Source: an uncultured Acetobacter sp. (GTDB taxonomy: Bacteria > Pseudomonadota > Alphaproteobacteria > Acetobacterales > Acetobacteraceae). Taken from it: DNA of 24,316 nt. The position numbers and the translations under genes are program-made. Positions 1 through 7,635 of the stretch are shown here, one piece after another. The notes beneath the pieces are model-generated. The model was not told where the DNA came from, did not search any database, and saw only the letters and a program-made list of their open reading frames with translations. The DNA lies in contig NZ_CALLXM010000071.1 in assembly GCF_937875265.1 (NCBI RefSeq), forward strand, positions 1 through 24,316, given 5' to 3'. Each line of letters starts with the position of its first letter. Position 1 is the first letter of the stretch.

Positions 1-81
1 GCTCCGATTTTGGGTTTTTGGCAGGAGGCTGCTACCGCTGGCCAGAATGCGTTGTGGCACACGGGCGGGAAGGTCAGAAAA

Positions 82-1062
82 ATGGACAAAACTCTGCGGG
101 TTGGGGTGATCGGGGCCGGGCATTTCGGGCGGTATCATACCCTGAAGGTCAAGGATGTGCCCCGCGAGACTCTTGTCGGTCTGTTTGACCCCGATGCAAA
201 GCGGGCGGCGGACGTCGCGAAGGAAGCCGGATGCCCCGTTATGGGCTCGGTGGAAGAGCTGCTGGCGGTGTGTGACGCCGTAGTGGTGGCGGCGCCCGCA
301 GAATATCATTTTGAGCTGGCTGGTCAGGTCCTGCGGGCTGGCAAGCATGTGCTGGTGGAAAAGCCGATTGCAGCGACGCTGGAGCAGGCTGATTTTCTCA
401 TCACGCTGGCAGAGCAGAGCGGGCTGGTGTGTCAGGTAGGGCATTTGCTGCGGTATTCGGCAGAGCATGAGGCCATTACCAAACGAATCACCCGTCCACT
501 TTATATTGAGGCTACGCGTATTGCGCCCTTCAAGCCGCGTGGGACAGATGTGTCCGTCATTCTGGACCTGATGATCCACGATCTTGATCTGGTGCTGGCG
601 ATTGTGGATAGCCCCATTGAGCAGGTCGATGCGCTGGGGGCGGCTGTCAGCTCAGAATACGAAGACATTGCCAATGCCCGTGTGCGCTTTGAAAATGGCT
701 GTGTGGCGACCATTACCGCCAGCCGCATTTCCCTGAAGACAGAGCGGCGGATGCGGCTGTTTTCCGAGGAAGGCTACCTGTCCGCAGATTTTGGAAAGCG
801 CGAACTGACAATGATTGGCCGGGAAAAAGGTCTGCCGCTGCCCGGCACGGGCGGATTCCGCCGGGAAGCTATTTCATGGAAAGATCATGATTCTCTGTTC
901 GCGGAGCATGAGGCGTTTGTTGCATCCTGTCTTGACGGCGTGCCCGTCAAGGTGGATGCCCGGGCCGGGCGGCGCGCTCTGGCTGCGGCACTGGCTGTAG
1001 CAGACGGAATTACAGACTCACGGCGTCGGATGGAGTTATCTGGCCTGATCCATGTGGGCTAA
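82..1062 (+). CDS. Gfo/Idh/MocA family NAD(P)-dependent oxidoreductase
   Basis: Predicted soluble dehydrogenase of about 326 residues. The N-terminal Rossmann fold is marked by GAGHFG at residues 11-16. The family EKP motif is at 93-95, and a DLMIHDLD segment near 162-169 carries the histidine usual in the catalytic region. The ATG at 82 is preferred because the Rossmann strand follows at once and a GGGAAGG-like ribosome site lies just upstream; the frame is open further back, to the window edge, without an ATG. The substrate cannot be read from sequence. Family members include UDP-GlcNAc 3-dehydrogenase (GnnA), whose gene lies beside lpx genes in some bacteria, but no lpx gene is visible here. 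The family call is firm and the substrate is open. Confidence 0.85.
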   Translation: MDKTLRVGVIGAGHFGRYHTLKVKDVPRETLVGLFDPDAKRAADVAKEAGCPVMGSVEELLAVCDAVVVAAPAEYHFELAGQVLRAGKHVLVEKPIAATLEQADFLITLAEQSGLVCQVGHLLRYSAEHEAITKRITRPLYIEATRIAPFKPRGTDVSVILDLMIHDLDLVLAIVDSPIEQVDALGAAVSSEYEDIANARVRFENGCVATITASRISLKTERRMRLFSEEGYLSADFGKRELTMIGREKGLPLPGTGGFRREAISWKDHDSLFAEHEAFVASCLDGVPVKVDARAGRRALAAALAVADGITDSRRRMELSGLIHVG

Positions 1063-1140
1063 AAAAAGTTCGACCGGCTGAAACAATTTATGATCAGCCA
1101 AAAACTGCTATCTTTTCAAACACAAGCCTTTTTTAAAGGT

Positions 1141-1169
1141 TTGAGTGTAAAAAAATCACTAGATATAGG
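1141..1169 (+). promoter_or_regulatory. Candidate sigma70-type promoter for nrdAB
   Basis: TTGAGT at 1141-1146 and TATAGG at 1164-1169 are separated by 17 bases, giving a plausible -35/-10 pair. The -10 element lies inside the first NrdR-box-like site, which is where a repressor would be expected to block transcription. The match is by eye and moderate. A start site near 1176 would leave a leader of about 110 bases before nrdA. Confidence 0.4.
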
Positions 1170-1203
1170 GGGCTATATGTCGCAAGAACGCGACATATAG
1201 TGA
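1156..1203 (+). promoter_or_regulatory. Tandem NrdR-box-like operator upstream of nrdA
   Basis: The NrdR consensus core is CWATATATWG in a 16-base near-palindrome, normally present twice about 31-32 bases apart. Site 1 (1156-1171) has core CTAGATATAG, nine of ten positions. Site 2 (1188-1203) has core CGACATATAG followed by TGA, eight of ten. The start-to-start distance is 32 bases, the expected three helical turns. Site quality, spacing and position ahead of ribonucleotide reductase genes together support repression by NrdR when dATP is high. The nrdR gene itself is not in this window. Confidence 0.72.
1173..1200. repeat. Perfect 11-base inverted repeat in the nrdA leader
   Basis: CTATATGTCGC (1173-1183) and GCGACATATAG (1190-1200) are exact reverse complements around a 6-base loop. 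The right arm is part of the second NrdR-box-like site. The left arm carries CTATATGTCG, itself a reasonable match to the NrdR core. The dyad may be an extra operator half or an RNA hairpin in the leader. No T-tract follows, so it is not a terminator. Confidence 0.75.
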
Positions 1204-1286
1204 GGCCAAAGAGCGTAGGGCATGCCCCTGCGTGTCTCTGCGCCTCCACGCCAGATCACGTAAATGCAAAACCGGAGCAAGCCACA

Positions 1287-3224
1287 ATGAGTCTGATCGA
1301 CGTTCAGGAAAATGAAAACCGTCGCTCTGTGTCTGGCTCTGGGGAAGAAGCCGACCTGTTTGAGCCAGGAAAGCTGGAAGACGTTGTGCAGTTGCCCGGC
1401 CACCATCAGGTGCGGGTTGATCGCTCGCGCGATGCTCTGTTGACGCCGTTTGGTAAAGCCACGCTGGATAACCGCTATCTGTTGCCGGATGAAGGTTATC
1501 AGGACCTTTTCGGGCGTGTTGCGTCCTATTACGGGGCCGATGCCGGGCACGCACAGCGTATCTATGACTATATGAGTCAGCATTGGTTCATGCCCGCAAC
1601 GCCGGTGCTGTCCAATGGGGGCACTACACGCGGCTTGCCGATTTCCTGCTTCCTGAACGAAGCCAGTGACAGTCTGGAAGGCATTGTGGGGCTGTGGAAC
1701 GAGAACGTCTGGCTGGCCAGTAAGGGCGGCGGCATTGGGTCCTATTGGGGCAATCTGCGCTCCATTGGTGAAAATGTCGGCCGCAATGGCAAGACATCTG
1801 GCGTCATCCCCTTCATCCGCGTGATGGACAGCCTGACTCTGGCCATCAGCCAGGGCTCTTTGCGGCGCGGGTCTGCCGCGGTGTATCTGCCGGTCTGGCA
1901 CCCTGAAATTGAAGAATTTGTGGAAATCCGTCGCCCGACCGGCGGCGACCCCAACCGTAAAGCGCTGAACCTGCATCACGGTGTGCTGGTGTCTGATGCC
2001 TTCATGCGGGCTGTTGAAGCGGATGAAGAATGGGGCCTGCTCTCCCCACGGGACAGCTCAGTCATCCGTAAGGTTTCGGCTCGTGCGTTGTGGATTCGTA
2101 TCCTGACAGCCCGAATGGAGCAGGGTGAGCCGTACATTGTCTATTCGGACCATGTGAATAATGCCCGGCCTGAACACCACAAGCTGGCGGGTCTGGAGGT
2201 CAAGACCTCCAACCTGTGCTCAGAAATCACCCTGCCAACCGGGATTGATCATCACGGTAAGCAGCGGACGGCAGTGTGCTGCCTCTCGTCCCTGAACCTT
2301 GAGACATGGGACCAGTGGAACGACAAGCCGCAGTTTATTGAAGACGTCATGCTGTTCCTGGACAACGTGCTTCAGGACTTTATTGACCGCGCCCCCCCGG
2401 AAATGAAGCGGGCTGCCTATGCTGCCTCTCGTGAGCGGTCTGTGGGGCTGGGTGTCATGGGCTTCCATACCTTCCTTCAGGCCAAGAATGTTCCGTTTGA
2501 AGGTGTGGTGGCGAAGGTCTGGAACCGTAAGGTTTTCAAACATATTCGCGAACAGGCCGATGCCGCCTCCCGCAAGCTGGCAGAGCTGCGCGGCGCCTGC
2601 CCGGATGCTGCCGAATATGGGTTTCAGGAACGCTTCTCGAACAAGATGGCCATTGCGCCTACGGCGTCCATTTCCATTATTGCAGGCAATGCCAGCCCGG
2701 GGATCGAGCCGATTGCCGCGAACGTGTTCCTGCAAAAAACGCTCTCCGGCTCCTTTACGGTGCGTAACCGCCACCTGCAGGCGCTGCTGAAAGAGAAAGG
2801 GAAGGACACGGAAGAAATCTGGTCCTCCATTACCCTGAACAAGGGCAGCGTGCAGGAGCTGGACTTCCTGACGCAGCAGGAAAAAGATGTCTTCAAGACG
2901 GCGTTTGAGCTGGATCAGCGCTGGATTGTGGAGCATGCAGCAGACCGCCAGCCGTATGTGTGTCAGGCGCAATCTGTTAACCTGTTCCTGCCAGCCAATG
3001 TGCATAAGCGGGATCTGCATCAGATCCATCACATGGCCTGGAAAAAGGGGCTGAAGTCTCTGTATTACTGCCGCTCCCTGTCCATTCAGCGGGCAGATAC
3101 GGTGAGTAACGTGCTGACCAAGGCCGGGGTTCTGGCGGCGGAAGCGGCCCAGCGTGCCGGGGATGTTGCTGAGGCTGAGGCCTCAAACGGAAGCAATTAT
3201 GATGAATGCCTGGCATGCCAGTAA
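1287..3224 (+). CDS. nrdA: Class I ribonucleoside-diphosphate reductase, alpha subunit
   Basis: Catalytic subunit (645 residues) that reduces ribonucleoside diphosphates to deoxyribonucleotides with NrdB. Visible active-site features are Cys121 (PISCFLN) and Cys331 (AVCCLSSLNL) as the redox pair, Asn309/Cys311/Glu313 in NLCSEI, and the radical-transfer pair Tyr593-Tyr594 (SLYYCRS). The C-terminal shuttle is CLAC (Cys641, Cys644). The catalytic domain begins almost directly, so the N-terminal ATP-cone of E. coli NrdA (about 760 residues) is absent. The ATG at 1287 is chosen because an upstream in-frame GTG at 1200 would start inside the operator dyad; GGAG lies 9 bases before 1287. It is followed by nrdB after 59 bases, very probably in one operon. 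Confidence 0.96.
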   Translation: MSLIDVQENENRRSVSGSGEEADLFEPGKLEDVVQLPGHHQVRVDRSRDALLTPFGKATLDNRYLLPDEGYQDLFGRVASYYGADAGHAQRIYDYMSQHWFMPATPVLSNGGTTRGLPISCFLNEASDSLEGIVGLWNENVWLASKGGGIGSYWGNLRSIGENVGRNGKTSGVIPFIRVMDSLTLAISQGSLRRGSAAVYLPVWHPEIEEFVEIRRPTGGDPNRKALNLHHGVLVSDAFMRAVEADEEWGLLSPRDSSVIRKVSARALWIRILTARMEQGEPYIVYSDHVNNARPEHHKLAGLEVKTSNLCSEITLPTGIDHHGKQRTAVCCLSSLNLETWDQWNDKPQFIEDVMLFLDNVLQDFIDRAPPEMKRAAYAASRERSVGLGVMGFHTFLQAKNVPFEGVVAKVWNRKVFKHIREQADAASRKLAELRGACPDAAEYGFQERFSNKMAIAPTASISIIAGNASPGIEPIAANVFLQKTLSGSFTVRNRHLQALLKEKGKDTEEIWSSITLNKGSVQELDFLTQQEKDVFKTAFELDQRWIVEHAADRQPYVCQAQSVNLFLPANVHKRDLHQIHHMAWKKGLKSLYYCRSLSIQRADTVSNVLTKAGVLAAEAAQRAGDVAEAEASNGSNYDECLACQ

Positions 3225-3283
3225 GTCTGATAAAAGCTTCGTAACCCCCTGATTTTAAAACTCTCCGTTATAAGGATAGTCTC

Positions 3284-4300
3284 ATGAGCGAAAAACCTGC
3301 CGGACCGGGCGAACAGGAACAGCATTTCGACCTGCTGACTGCCAACCCCGTGTATAAGCCCTTTCGCTATCCGTGGGCTTATGATGCGTGGCTGACGCAG
3401 CAGCGCGTGCATTGGCTGCCGGAAGAAGTGCCGCTGGCTGATGACGTGAAAGACTGGCACCGCGTGCTGAATGACAGCGAGCGGAACCTTGTGACGCAGA
3501 TTTTCCGGTTTTTCACCCAGTCCGATGTTGAGGTGAACAACTGCTACATGAAGCACTACAGCCGGGTGTTCAAACCGACTGAAGTGCTGATGATGCTCTC
3601 GGCGTTTTCCAACATCGAGACCATTCATATTGCGGCCTACAGCTATCTGCTTGATACGCTGGGTATGCCGGAAGCGGAGTATTCTGCATTCCTTAAGTAT
3701 AAGGAAATGAAGGATAAATACGATTACATGCAGGCGTTCTCCGTGGACAGCAAGCATGAGATCGCCAAGACGCTGGCAGCGTTCGGGGCCTTTACTGAAG
3801 GGCTTCAGCTGTTTGCATCCTTCGCCATTCTGCTGAACTTCCCCCGCTTCAATAAGCTGAAGGGAATGGGGCAGATTGTGTCCTGGTCCGTGCGTGATGA
3901 AACACTGCACTGCCTGTCTGTTATCCGCCTGTTCCGTGAGTTTGTGCACGAAAACCCGGAAATCTGGACGGATGAGTTCCAGCAGGAACTGCGCGATATC
4001 TGCGCAACCATTGTTGAGCACGAAGAGGCCTTTATTGACCTCGCGTTTGAAATGGGTGCGGTCGAAGGGCTGAATGCGGAGCAGGTGAAAACCTACATCC
4101 ACTTCATTGCTGATCGTCGTCTGATTCAGCTTGGTCTGGACCCGCTCTACAACACTACGACCAATCCGCTGCCCTGGCTGGATGACATGCTGAACGCGGT
4201 GGAACACACCAACTTCTTTGAAAACCGGTCCACGGAATACAGCCGTGCGTCTACCACGGGTTCGTGGGAAGAAGCCTTCGAGGCATCAGTTTTCGAATAA
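3284..4300 (+). CDS. nrdB: Class I ribonucleoside-diphosphate reductase, beta subunit
   Basis: Radical-generating partner of NrdA, 338 residues, ferritin-like fold. The dimetal ligands can be placed as Asp81, Glu112, His115, Glu172, Glu206 and His209, with the radical tyrosine as Tyr119 in IETIHIAAYSY, so this is a tyrosyl-radical enzyme and not one of the tyrosine-less subclasses. The C-terminal tail holds Tyr319, a candidate for the radical-transfer tyrosine. The N-terminus begins directly with the NPVYKPFRYPWAY segment, so no ATP-cone has been moved onto the beta subunit. AAGGAT sits 6 bases before the ATG at 3284. Confidence 0.96.
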   Translation: MSEKPAGPGEQEQHFDLLTANPVYKPFRYPWAYDAWLTQQRVHWLPEEVPLADDVKDWHRVLNDSERNLVTQIFRFFTQSDVEVNNCYMKHYSRVFKPTEVLMMLSAFSNIETIHIAAYSYLLDTLGMPEAEYSAFLKYKEMKDKYDYMQAFSVDSKHEIAKTLAAFGAFTEGLQLFASFAILLNFPRFNKLKGMGQIVSWSVRDETLHCLSVIRLFREFVHENPEIWTDEFQQELRDICATIVEHEEAFIDLAFEMGAVEGLNAEQVKTYIHFIADRRLIQLGLDPLYNTTTNPLPWLDDMLNAVEHTNFFENRSTEYSRASTTGSWEEAFEASVFE

Positions 4301-4377
4301 GACTATCGACGCGTCGTCAGGACGCGTTGACGGGTTCTCAAGACTTTGTCCGGTGTGCTCCTGCAAGGGAGTGCATC

Positions 4378-4432
4378 GGGCTGCCTGAGCCCCCCGGTGG
4401 GTCTCTGTGTTTGAGGCTGCCTCAGGCAGCCC
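4378..4432. repeat. Nested inverted repeats between convergent genes, possible terminator
   Basis: GGGCTGCCTGAG (4378-4389) pairs exactly with CTCAGGCAGCCC (4421-4432). Inside the right part, GGCTGCC (4415-4421), TCA loop, GGCAGCC (4425-4431) forms a tight alternative hairpin. The elements lie between the ends of nrdB (plus) and the methyltransferase (minus), where a bidirectional terminator is expected. Neither strand has a run of T after the stem, so rho-independent action is unproven. The rest of 4301-4450 shows only a GACGCGT direct repeat. Confidence 0.5.
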
Positions 4433-4450
4433 TCAGAGGGGCTCCAGGAC

Positions 4451-5188
4451 TTACAGACCGGGCAGGGCTGCCCCGTCTTCCAGCACGGCACGGGCTTCCG
4501 CCGTAAAGCGCCCATCTTCCTCATGTAATACCATGCCATGCACCAGACGTGCAGGGCTGCGCACGCCATAACGCGCCTGAAGCAGCAGGATACGCGCTTC
4601 TCGGCCTGCCTTGGGCCAGAAGGGGTAGGTGGTCACGCCGCCAAAGCCGCTTTCCGTCAGCTGCGTAATGGCCGCAGCCATCAGGCTGACAGGTAGAGCC
4701 AGCGTCAGGCTGCCTTTATGCCTGAGCAGGCGCGTTGCCCCCTTAACCCAAAGTTTTAGCGTATCTGGTTCTGCCCGGCGGGCCAGATCGCGTCGTTCTA
4801 TGGGCGAGGCTGTACCATCCGGCTCATGCCAGGGTGGATTCGCAAAGCAGTGATCAAATAGCCCTTCCGGTAGCGTATCCGGAAAGCGGGCATTTAAAAT
4901 GGTGACTCCTTCACGCGCATTCGCGTTGAGGTTCTGGCGGGCGAGGGCTGCGGTTTCCGTATTCTGTTCCACGCCGGTGCCCGTCAGGCCAGCTATGCGC
5001 TGGCTCAGGCAAAGCAGGCCAGCCCCCGCACCACAGCCGATTTCGGCCACGTGTTGTGGGGTGCGGGCCGGAACGGCGGCTGCCATAAGGACCGGTTCCA
5101 GGCCGGTTCTGTAGCCAATGCGGAACTGGGAATAGGCAATGCGGCCACCCAGTAAGGTGTCATGAGAGAGGTCTGATGGATGGGCCAT
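4451..5188 (-). CDS. TrmN6/YfiC-like SAM-dependent N6-adenine methyltransferase
   Basis: A 245-residue class I methyltransferase. EIGCGAGAG at 49-57 is the SAM-binding motif I, and NPPW at 117-120 is the N6-adenine or N-type catalytic motif. The N-terminal pattern (GGRIAYSQFRIGYRTGLEPVLMAA) is typical of the tRNA1(Val) A37 N6-methylase family, which makes a tRNA target the best guess. It is divergent from the polyprenyl synthase with about 116 bases between starts. The ATG at 5188 has only a weak ribosome site. A different nucleic-acid or protein substrate cannot be excluded. Confidence 0.82.
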   Translation of the reverse strand: MAHPSDLSHDTLLGGRIAYSQFRIGYRTGLEPVLMAAAVPARTPQHVAEIGCGAGAGLLCLSQRIAGLTGTGVEQNTETAALARQNLNANAREGVTILNARFPDTLPEGLFDHCFANPPWHEPDGTASPIERRDLARRAEPDTLKLWVKGATRLLRHKGSLTLALPVSLMAAAITQLTESGFGGVTTYPFWPKAGREARILLLQARYGVRSPARLVHGMVLHEEDGRFTAEARAVLEDGAALPGL

Positions 5189-5236
5189 AAACGGGTCTTA
5201 ACAAAAAGTGTCTGGCTGTCTTGAAGCGGTTGATGC

Positions 5237-5265
5237 TTGACCGTTTTTCTGGTGCCCCGCATATG
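5237..5265 (+). promoter_or_regulatory. Candidate promoter for the polyprenyl synthase gene
   Basis: TTGACC (5237-5242) is a good -35 element; after a 17-base spacer comes CATATG (5260-5265), a poor -10. A start near 5272 would leave a leader of about 33 bases before the TTG at 5305. Judged by eye only. Confidence 0.3.
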
Positions 5266-5304
5266 GTTGGGCGTCAACTCATCCCATGGCTGGGGGAATA
5301 GCGT

Positions 5305-6375
5305 TTGGGTGTAGCAGTTAGTCTGCCAGAATCTGGCAGAGCCACAAGCCAGGATGGATCTAGTGTTTCTGTGAGTAAGCCAGGAGAAGCGGGCTTGAAG
5401 GCCCTGGCCGATTACCTCGCGCAGGATATGCGCGCTTGTAATCAGGTTATTGTTGCGCGAATGCAAAGCCCGGTTGCGCTTATTCCGCAACTGGCGGCGC
5501 ATCTCGTTGCCGCGGGGGGAAAACGCCTGCGACCGTTGCTGACGCTGGCTGCGGCCCGGCTCTGCGGGTACGATAATCAGGACGGCAAGCTGCGGCATGT
5601 CGAAATTGCCGCGTGTGTGGAGTTTATTCATACCGCCACGCTGCTGCATGACGACGTGGTGGATGAAAGCCAGCTGCGCCGCGGGCTTGCCAGCGCCAAC
5701 GCCATTTTTGGCAACAAGGCCTCTGTGCTGGTGGGAGATTTCCTGTTCGCGCGGGCCTTTCAGATTCTCACAGCTGATGCCTCGCTGGACGTCATGGCGA
5801 TTCTGTCTGCGGCCTCTGCCACACTGGCGGAAGGCGAGGTCATGCAGATGACCACGCAGAACGATCTCTCGACGTCGGTCGATCAGTATTTGCAGGTCAT
5901 CTATGGCAAAACCGCGGCACTGTTTGCTGCTGCGTGTGAAGCCGGGGCTGTGATTGGTGAAGGCACACCGGAGCAGCGCGAGGCCCTGCGGGTCTATGGT
6001 GCTAATCTGGGTATGGCCTTCCAGCTGGTGGATGATGCGCTGGATTATGCAGCCGATCAGGCTTTGCTGGGTAAGGAAGTGGGGGATGATTTCCGTGAAG
6101 GAAAAGTCACCCTGCCGGTTCTGGCAGCTTATGATGCTGGCAGCGAGGAAGACCGGATATTCTGGCGTCGCGTGATTGAAGATTCTGAACAACAGCCTGA
6201 AGATCTGGATGCCGCTCTGGCGCGTATTGCGCAGACTGATGCCATTGGCGTTACACTCCGCAAGGCCGAAGAGTATGCAGCAAAGGCGCGTGAAGCGCTG
6301 GCGCTGTTCCCGGAATGTGAAATCTATTCCCTGCTGATTGAAACAGCCAGCTATTCGGCCAGCCGCGAACGCTAA
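5305..6375 (+). CDS. ispB: Long-chain trans-polyprenyl diphosphate synthase (ubiquinone side chain)
   Basis: Makes the all-trans polyprenyl diphosphate tail of ubiquinone from FPP/GPP and IPP. Family motifs, counted from the start at 5305, are GGKRLRP at 71-77, the first aspartate-rich motif DDVVD at 116-120, GEVMQM near 177-182, the second aspartate-rich motif DDALD at 243-247, and GKEVGDDFREGK. The residue five before the first motif is Ala111, a small residue that fits a long product; chain length (C45 would fit Acetobacter) is inferred. The start is uncertain: TTG at 5305 has GGGGGAA at good spacing, while GTG at 5371 would remove a poorly conserved 22-residue leader. A strong terminator follows. 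Confidence 0.9.
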   Translation: MGVAVSLPESGRATSQDGSSVSVSKPGEAGLKALADYLAQDMRACNQVIVARMQSPVALIPQLAAHLVAAGGKRLRPLLTLAAARLCGYDNQDGKLRHVEIAACVEFIHTATLLHDDVVDESQLRRGLASANAIFGNKASVLVGDFLFARAFQILTADASLDVMAILSAASATLAEGEVMQMTTQNDLSTSVDQYLQVIYGKTAALFAAACEAGAVIGEGTPEQREALRVYGANLGMAFQLVDDALDYAADQALLGKEVGDDFREGKVTLPVLAAYDAGSEEDRIFWRRVIEDSEQQPEDLDAALARIAQTDAIGVTLRKAEEYAAKAREALALFPECEIYSLLIETASYSASRER

Positions 6376-6407
6376 AGCGCGGTTTGGCAGGCAAGGTCTA
6401 TGAAGTG

Positions 6408-6438
6408 AAAAGGGTGGCCTATGTAGCCACCCTTTTTT
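6408..6438 (+). terminator. Rho-independent terminator after the polyprenyl synthase
   Basis: AAAAGGGTGGC (6408-6418) pairs exactly with GCCACCCTTTT (6426-6436) around a 7-base loop, followed by more T. The A-run on the left gives a short T-run on the other strand, so it probably also ends the convergent aldo/keto reductase transcript, whose stop codon is at 6458. Confidence 0.92.
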
Positions 6439-6457
6439 ATGGATGAGTGCGGTGCCC

Positions 6458-7447
6458 TTATTTCTCGCTGTCGAGGACGGCCATCTGTTTTGGGTCGTAG
6501 CGCTCTCCAGCTGCCGCCCCTCTGGGGATGGCCCGTTCAATCAGAGTGAAATCGTCGGATGTCAGCTTGAAATCAAGTGCATCAACCGCTTCAGAAAGCC
6601 TGTCACGTCTGCGGGCACCGACAAGCGGCACGATGTCATCACCCTGGGCAGCAACCCAGGCAATGGCGAGCTGGGCTACGGTTGTACCTTTGCTGTCTGC
6701 AATTTTGCGCAAGACCTCGACAAGGGCGAGGTTCCTCTCGACATTTCCTTCCTGAAAGCGGGGGGTACGGGCGCGGAAATCTCCAGGGCCCTTGGCTCCC
6801 TGCCAGTGTCCGCTGATCAAACCGCGAGCAAGCACGCCGTAAGCTGTGATACCGATGCCAAGTTCGCGGCAGGTGGGAAGGATTTCGTCCTCAATGCCGC
6901 GCGAGATGAGCGAGTACTCAATTTGAAGGTCGCTGATCGGGTGGACAGACGCGGCACGTCGGATGGTTTCCGGACCGACTTCTGAAAGGCCGACGTGCCG
7001 GACATAACCAGCCTGAACCATCTCGGCGATAGCACCGATAGTCTCTTCAACAGGGACGGCGGGGTCGAGCCGGGCTGGCCGATAGATATCGATGTGGTCA
7101 AGTCCCAGCCGTTGCAAAGTATAGGCAAGGAAGTTTTTCACGGCGGCTGGTCGTGCGTCGTAAGAGGCCCAGTTGCCATCTGGATCCCTCATTGCGCCAA
7201 ACTTGACGCTGACAAGGAAGCGGTCGCGCGGGATGCCTTTGAGCGCCTCACCAATCAGCATCTCATTATGGCCCATGCCATAGAAATCACCGGTATCGAG
7301 AAGCGTGACGCCTGCGTCGAGCGCTGCATGGATGGTGGCGATACTCTCATTCCGGTCTGCCGGCCCATACATGCCGGACATGCTCATGCAGCCGAGGCCG
7401 ATTTCCGAGACGTGCGGGCCGTTCATCCCCAGTTGTCGCAAGTGCAT
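6458..7447 (-). CDS. Aldo/keto reductase
   Basis: A 329-residue NADPH-dependent (beta/alpha)8-barrel oxidoreductase. Three of the four usual catalytic residues are visible: Asp51 and Tyr56 in DTGDFYG, and Lys82 in VSVKFG. The fourth, a His in the YxxHRxD segment, is replaced by Ala125 (IYRPARLDP). The C-terminal half has the family segments HVGLSEVG and LQIEYSLISR. The ATG at 7447 is chosen over one at 7498 because AGAAGGAT lies about 10 bases upstream and the barrel starts right after it. The gene stands alone; 7448-7635 holds no gene I can support. The substrate is unknown. Confidence 0.88.
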   Translation of the reverse strand: MHLRQLGMNGPHVSEIGLGCMSMSGMYGPADRNESIATIHAALDAGVTLLDTGDFYGMGHNEMLIGEALKGIPRDRFLVSVKFGAMRDPDGNWASYDARPAAVKNFLAYTLQRLGLDHIDIYRPARLDPAVPVEETIGAIAEMVQAGYVRHVGLSEVGPETIRRAASVHPISDLQIEYSLISRGIEDEILPTCRELGIGITAYGVLARGLISGHWQGAKGPGDFRARTPRFQEGNVERNLALVEVLRKIADSKGTTVAQLAIAWVAAQGDDIVPLVGARRRDRLSEAVDALDFKLTSDDFTLIERAIPRGAAAGERYDPKQMAVLDSEK

Positions 7448-7635
7448 AGTCGGAAAAATCCTTCTTTTTAAAAGCGCGTCACACAGGAGTGGCTCCATCC
7501 TCCTGCGCGCAGAGTATGTAATGGGGGGTGGGCTTTGTGTTTCAAGAACCGGCTGTTGATTCTGTGCCCATTGCTATCGTCCGAATATGTAGTTTTCTGG
7601 ACGGCCAACCTGACGAGGACGTCTGTTTCCAGTGC

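Noticed and set aside
1..81. A preceding gene end (for example an lpx gene) at the left edge
   Set aside because: I translated all three plus frames and none matched a family end I could recognise; too little sequence.
1121..1150. Imperfect dyad CACAAGCCTTT/AAAGGTTTGAGTG as a terminator of the oxidoreductase gene
   Set aside because: It has mismatches and no downstream T-run, and overlaps the candidate nrdA -35; more likely chance or part of the promoter.
3197..4207. A 336-codon open frame antisense to nrdB
   Set aside because: Shadow of nrdB codon structure; no domain pattern.
5005..6540. A 511-codon open frame on the minus strand opposite the polyprenyl synthase
   Set aside because: It runs antisense to a gene with full diagnostic motifs, crosses the terminator and part of two other genes, and its translation has no recognisable domain; long antisense frames are common with GC-rich codon bias.
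7448..7635. Possible small gene or terminator between the aldo/keto reductase and murI
   Set aside because: Only a weak 5-base stem (CGTCC/GGACG) near 7578-7605 is seen, and no frame has a ribosome site and plausible protein.
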